Position numbers and translations under genes: made by a program
Source of the DNA: Bacillota bacterium
GTDB taxonomy: Bacteria; Bacillota; Clostridia; Christensenellales; CAG-138
Assembly: GCA_023395595.1 (NCBI GenBank)
Contig: JAEWYO010000037.1
Location: 1 to 64,000 of the forward strand
Reading direction: 5' to 3'
Length of the DNA: 64,000 nucleotides
Shown: piece by piece, positions 60,607 through 64,000 of the stretch
Numbering within the stretch: the first letter of the stretch is position 1
Layout: each line of letters opens with the position of its first letter
The notes under the pieces: generated by a model
Told to the model about the DNA's origin: nothing
Database searches by the model: none
What the model saw: only the letters and a program-made list of their open reading frames with translations

Positions 60607-60965
60607 TATTCTAAACACTCAAATTTTGAGTAAAAAGTGGTTGAAAGTGATTTGTGCAGAATTAACGAAAAGTGGTATTTTGGAGCCAAAAGAGCAGTGA
60701 AAAGCATGATTTTTATCGATTTTTAAGCAAAATCCGATTTCACATTTTGTCCTATAAAGAGAGCATAAGAGAATAGATAGCAATGCATTATCAATAAAAT
60801 AACAATGGACCAATAAATTCATTTGAATACTAAAAAGACAACCCTGTATTCATTGACTCCAGTAACGGATAAATATTATTCAAGAAATACCAAAGCACAA
60901 ATCACATTTGATTAATGCATTGATGAAGATACATATTCTAGCAGAACTGAAAGGAGGAGGATTTT
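60607..60965. other. AT-rich gap after the replication gene
   Basis: No gene seen. It contains an inverted repeat ACTCAAA/TTTGAGT near 60617-60632, directly after the stop of the replication gene, and otherwise A-rich sequence. An origin could lie here, but no nick site or iterons are evident. Confidence 0.35.
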
Positions 60966-61307
60966 ATGGGCTTTACAAAAGGGGAAAGCGGAAATCCAAA
61001 AGGGCGGCCCAAATACTCTCAACAACAAAAAGTAGAACGCGATTCATTCAAAGAGCTTTTGAAATCCTCCACCTTGTCGGCTCTTGAATCCATTATTGAA
61101 ATCTCGCAGGACAAGCACAGCAAAGATCGGTTCAATGCTTGCCGATATCTGATTGATAAGGCTTACGGTGCAAATGCACTTCTCCTAGAGAACCAGGATG
61201 ATGATTCCCCTCTAGTTATTATTGTGAGAAGTAACGGAAAGAAAGCATCTGATTGTTCGGATGATGAATGGGAAGAAACAGACGATGAAGATACCTTTGA
61301 GGATTGA
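60966..61307 (+). CDS. DUF5681-like protein
   Basis: 113 residues. GFTKGESGNPKGRPKYSQQQ is the hallmark of DUF5681-type proteins, which share the first part of some small terminase-like proteins. A helical middle (FKELLKSSTLSALESIIEIS) and a very acidic C-terminus follow. AAAGGAGGAGG precedes ATG 60966. A role in packaging or DNA binding is possible. Confidence 0.75.
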   Translation: MGFTKGESGNPKGRPKYSQQQKVERDSFKELLKSSTLSALESIIEISQDKHSKDRFNACRYLIDKAYGANALLLENQDDDSPLVIIVRSNGKKASDCSDDEWEETDDEDTFED

Positions 61308-61483
61308 TTTCAGAAAAACAGCAACTATCAAAATAGTTGCCACATTGTTTAGATGAATAATTATCCTTGGTATAAAGTGCGAAACTCGGTTTATCTTCAG
61401 TAATGGTTGTTCTGAACAAATTGAAGAAAAACTGCAAGGTGTATTAACAGTGTAAAGGCAAACCTCTTAAGTGGATTGTGATA
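61308..61483. other. gap without recognised feature
   Basis: About 175 bp between the DUF5681-like gene and the leftward ribbon-helix-helix gene. No gene, promoter or terminator is recognised. Confidence 0.4.
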
Positions 61484-61666
61484 CTATTCTTTATCTTTGA
61501 CGATCATGTGATCCAGAGCGTAACGCAGTGCCATACTAATCAGCTCATTTCGTGAGCGATTGGTTTTTGCGGACAGCTCGTTATACTCTTCCTGCAAAGT
61601 TTTATCGATGCGGATTGTCATGGTGACCGCTTTATCTTCTTTGGGTGTAATGACGAAATCTCCCAT
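61484..61666 (-). CDS. ribbon-helix-helix (CopG-like) protein
   Basis: 60 residues. KAVTMTIRIDKTLQEEYNEL and NRSRNELISMALRYALDHM give the beta-strand/helix/helix pattern of ribbon-helix-helix DNA-binding proteins. GAGAAG lies 5 bp before the ATG. Such proteins act as copy-number or antitoxin-type repressors. No toxin gene lies beside it, so a regulator of the mobile element is more likely. Confidence 0.8.
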   Translation of the reverse strand: MGDFVITPKEDKAVTMTIRIDKTLQEEYNELSAKTNRSRNELISMALRYALDHMIVKDKE

Positions 61667-61754
61667 AACTTCTCAAATAGCCCCCTGCCTTTTGAGTACA
61701 TTATAGGTTGAATGGACAATCCGAACTATAACACAAACAGCAGTAGAATTTTAA

Positions 61755-61783
61755 TGTACAGGCGAAGTGTGATGCGCTATAAT
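61755..61783 (+). promoter_or_regulatory. promoter of the membrane-protein gene
   Basis: TGTACA (61755-61760) and perfect TATAAT (61778-61783), spacing 17 bp. Confidence 0.7.
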
Positions 61784-61812
61784 GAGTGAAACACGAAAAG
61801 GGGAGTACATTA

Positions 61813-62457
61813 ATGGAAAAAGCGAAGCAGAAGTTCTTTCAAAGAAAATGGGTTTTGTGGGTTAGCCTGATATTTTTCCCACCTCTTGGATTGATACTCT
61901 TATGGGCTGGTCAAAAGCAGATGCAGAAGAAAAGCAAGATTATCTTGACGGTTATTTTTGCAATTTGGTTTGGTATTCTCTTGATAGGGACAAGAGGTGG
62001 TGCGGCTACGAATCCCACAGCAACCACCGAAACAGTTCAAGAAACCAACGCTGAGTTCAACACTGAACCGTCTCAGAGCCCCGTAGAGCCAATGCAACAG
62101 CCTATTGAGACGCCAAGAGTAATAAGCGTACAAGAAGCGAAAGACGCTTGCCTGAGCTTCTTCACAGAGATAGTAATGGACACCTATAACGAGATACCTT
62201 GGGGTGAAGGGACTGAGAACGGAGTAATAATAAACTCCGACTATTCCGAAGAATCGCAAAACGGAAAAGTAACGATTTCTTATACCCTGATGGATGAACC
62301 AAATGCGGGTACCCAAATTGTCATGGGTTTTGCTCTAGAAGCGGATCAAGTTTCTATATCCCAAATATCCATAGATGGGGTTGAGCAAGAATTGCCGGCT
62401 GATGCTAAGGACAGCGTTTTGATATGGCTACTGCTTGACAAGAACTATAAAGGATAA
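61813..62457 (+). CDS. membrane-anchored protein of unknown function
   Basis: 214 residues. Two hydrophobic segments (WVLWVSLIFFPPLGLILLWA and IILTVIFAIWFGILLIG) are separated by a short basic turn, followed by a Thr/Glu/Pro-rich linker and a soluble C-terminal domain with VQEAKDACLSFFTEIV. ATG 61813 follows GGGGAG. Two helices in a hairpin place the C-terminal domain on the same face as the N-terminus. It is probably host, not mobile DNA. Confidence 0.7.
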   Translation: MEKAKQKFFQRKWVLWVSLIFFPPLGLILLWAGQKQMQKKSKIILTVIFAIWFGILLIGTRGGAATNPTATTETVQETNAEFNTEPSQSPVEPMQQPIETPRVISVQEAKDACLSFFTEIVMDTYNEIPWGEGTENGVIINSDYSEESQNGKVTISYTLMDEPNAGTQIVMGFALEADQVSISQISIDGVEQELPADAKDSVLIWLLLDKNYKG

Positions 62458-62546
62458 GAAGATGTCAGAACAGTATGCTTCACATAAGCTAAAAGACCAG
62501 AAGTAGTTGGAACCTCCGATATTTCTTGTCTTGAAGACAAAAGAAT

Positions 62547-62592
62547 AGGTCACCGATTATTAGAGCTTACGGTGACCTGTTATTTATTTTCC
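62547..62592 (+). terminator. terminator after the membrane-protein gene
   Basis: AGGTCACCG (62547-62555) pairs perfectly with CGGTGACCT (62570-62578), followed by GTTATTTATTTT. Confidence 0.85.
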
Positions 62593-62790
62593 GTAGTCCG
62601 GGAAGCAGAAGAAGTAGAATAAGAATTCAGGGATGTAAAATACGGTCATATTAACCGGCTTTGTTGATTGCGCAAGAATTTGAAACGAAGATAGACCACA
62701 GCTTAAAAAACCAAAGGCCCATATAGTTGGAAACGCAAGATATCCGTACCACAGGCCTAATATGACAAGATAGCGCCTTTAATGAGGTAA
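62593..62790. other. gap before the prophage scar
   Basis: About 200 bp with no gene seen. The junction to the DUF2800 fragment lies at 62790/62791, where homologous coding sequence begins abruptly after an in-frame stop. Confidence 0.4.
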
Positions 62791-63408
62791 TACCAACCGC
62801 GCCGGGATAACGTCAGCACTTACGAAATTTCCAGAGACGACCTGTACCGTTGGGCCGACGCAGTCTTGAAACCAGCCGCCGAGCTTGCCTTTGCCGGTGA
62901 CGGTAATTTCCTCTGCGGCGAGTGGTGCGGTTTCTGTAAGGCGAAGAGCGACTGCCGCGCCCGAGCAGATGCAAATCTCGCTCTAGCGCATTACGAGTTC
63001 CAGCTTCCGCCGCTTCTCACGGATGAGGAGATTGGGGAGATTCTCGCAAAGGTCGACGAGCTTGTCTCGTGGGCATCCGATATCAAGGAATATGCGTTGC
63101 AGCAGGCGATCAGTGGCAAGGAATGGTTCGGCTGGAAACTGGTAGAGGGCCGTTCCAACCGGAAGTACGTCAGCGATGCCGTTGTCGCTGGAGTGGTTGA
63201 AAGTGCAGGCTTCGATCCATATGAGCGCAAGGTGCTCGGTGTTACGGGCATGCTGAAGCTGCTCGGCAAGTCACGTTTTGACGAGCTTCTGAGCCCTTAC
63301 ATTGAAAAGCCGCAAGGCAAACCAACGCTCGTGCCGGAGAGTGACAAACGGCCGGCAATGTCAACGGCAGCAGCCGATTTTAAAGAAAACGAAGGAGAAC
63401 AATCATAA
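62791..63408 (+). pseudogene. 5'-truncated DUF2800 gene from a second prophage
   Basis: From YQPRRDNVSTYE onward the frame aligns end to end with residues about 178-375 of the intact protein at 12955-14097, including CGFCKAKSDCRAR, the YEFQLPPLLTDEEI segment and a GKPTLVPESDKRPA end. The first half with the nuclease motifs is missing. Identity is moderate, so it comes from a related but different phage. An internal ATG near 62866 could make a fragment, but function is unlikely. Confidence 0.85.
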
Positions 63409-63466
63409 GTCATCAGGACAATGGCTCAGTTTGTTGAATAAGCAAATTATAGAAGGATCCTTTTTT

Positions 63467-63553
63467 ATGGTATCTAAAAGTACTTGTGAATCGACTGCAA
63501 ATGGCTCTCATTATAGTTTCTTCTTCAAACGTAGCAGGAATTCTCGCTTATAA
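63467..63553 (+). pseudogene. possible fragment of a portal-protein N-terminus
   Basis: 28 codons starting MVSKSTCESTANGSHYSFFF. The segment NGSHYSFFF matches NGSRYSFFF near the N-terminus of the portal protein at 30492. It lies just after the DUF2800 scar, so both may be pieces of a decayed prophage. The match is short and may be chance. Confidence 0.35.
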
Positions 63554-64000
63554 AACTCATCACTTGAAGCGTACCCGACCAAACAATCAAGAAGTTTCAA
63601 GCAAGCATCATAACGCAGAGTAATAGAACGACAAAACTAAAACTTAGAAGCTTGTATGGAAAGGATGTAATGCCATATCTTAGCCTTACTGATTGATGGC
63701 TTCGTTGAAAAAACTGATAATAAGTGCTTGATCAAGACGTGTAGATGCTGTACGATAAGAAACAGTGAGAGACCATTGTAGGCTTTAAACAATAGACTGT
63801 TATTATGAATAAATTGACTACTCCTAATACTACCAGGTTGCTTTATAGCCACGATTTTCGGATTGGATTGAGAAAATGCTCATTTGTATGCAGAGAGAAA
63901 CATTGATGCCAAGTTTCCAGACGTGCATAGGGCGCATTATTAAACGGACATAGACACTTTACCGGAGCGAGCAATGTCATTATTCAACTGTATGAAGGTG
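63554..64000. other. terminal stretch without recognised gene
   Basis: About 450 bp of AT-rich sequence. Open frames on either strand lack ribosome-binding sites and conserved motifs. I see nothing that can be supported. Confidence 0.4.

Noticed and set aside
63637..63852. Minus-strand ORF near the window end
   Set aside because: It has no ribosome-binding site and low-complexity hydrophobic composition without a motif, so it is not called.
1..64000. CRISPR array, rRNA or ordinary tRNA genes
   Set aside because: I looked for regularly spaced repeats and tRNA arms and found none besides the tmRNA end.

Overview
The window looks like the chromosome of a low- to mid-GC Bacillota, most likely of class Clostridia. 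Ribosome-binding sites are strong (GGAGG type), spacing of -35/-10 boxes is the usual 17 bp, intrinsic terminators are abundant, and phage families such as DUF2800, DUF2815, DUF1492, DUF4314, an LLH-type holin and large serine recombinases are typical of clostridial prophages. I cannot name a species. The flanks (0-6 kb and 48.6-64 kb) look more AT-rich than the 6.4-48.6 kb block, by inspection.

Layout. (1) 1-213: 3' part of tmRNA, a classic integration hotspot. (2) 0.8-6.06 kb: a compact restriction-modification cluster with a fused adenine/cytosine methyltransferase, a small unknown protein, a LAGLIDADG-like protein, a PD-(D/E)XK-like nuclease and a single-HKD phospholipase-D-type nuclease. 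(3) 6.4-48.6 kb: an apparently complete HK97-type siphovirus prophage. It has a leftward lysogeny operon (S24 repressor, a free LexA DNA-binding domain, a HAD protein and two unknowns), a divergent Y-family polymerase, an XRE/ImmA pair and a sigma-like regulator. The replication module holds the DUF2800 nuclease, the DUF2815 protein, PolA-type polymerase, antirepressor, VapE primase/helicase, VRR-NUC and SNF2 helicase. Packaging, head, tail and lysis genes follow, with a ParB-methylase fusion and a cytosine methyltransferase between the terminase genes. It ends with two overlapping large serine recombinases. (4) 48.8-56.6 kb: a defence-like island with a DUF262/HNH protein, a small DUF7662-like protein, a DarT1-NADAR toxin-antitoxin pair, an 836-residue uncharacterised protein with a glycine-rich membrane segment, a MazF/PemK-like protein with a coiled coil, and a probable small RNA. 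(5) 56.8-61.7 kb: a small integrated element with a serine recombinase, XRE regulator, replication-initiator-like protein behind an attenuator, a DUF5681-like protein and a ribbon-helix-helix protein. (6) 61.8-64 kb: a membrane protein and scars of a second, decayed prophage (a DUF2800 3' fragment and a possible portal fragment).

How it works together. The prophage regulators are of the self-cleaving and ImmA-cleaved types, so induction is probably tied to DNA damage. Several repeated cis elements inside it (a TAGCTTACAT operator, a TGGCCGTATRTTGA leader followed by a hairpin, and 10-bp TTCACTA repeats before the packaging genes) look like phage regulatory signals. A -1 frameshift site in the tail chaperone gene is clear. 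The most interesting parts for novelty are the 48.8-56.6 kb island and the restriction cluster beside tmRNA. All functional assignments come from motif recognition by eye. No database search was run.
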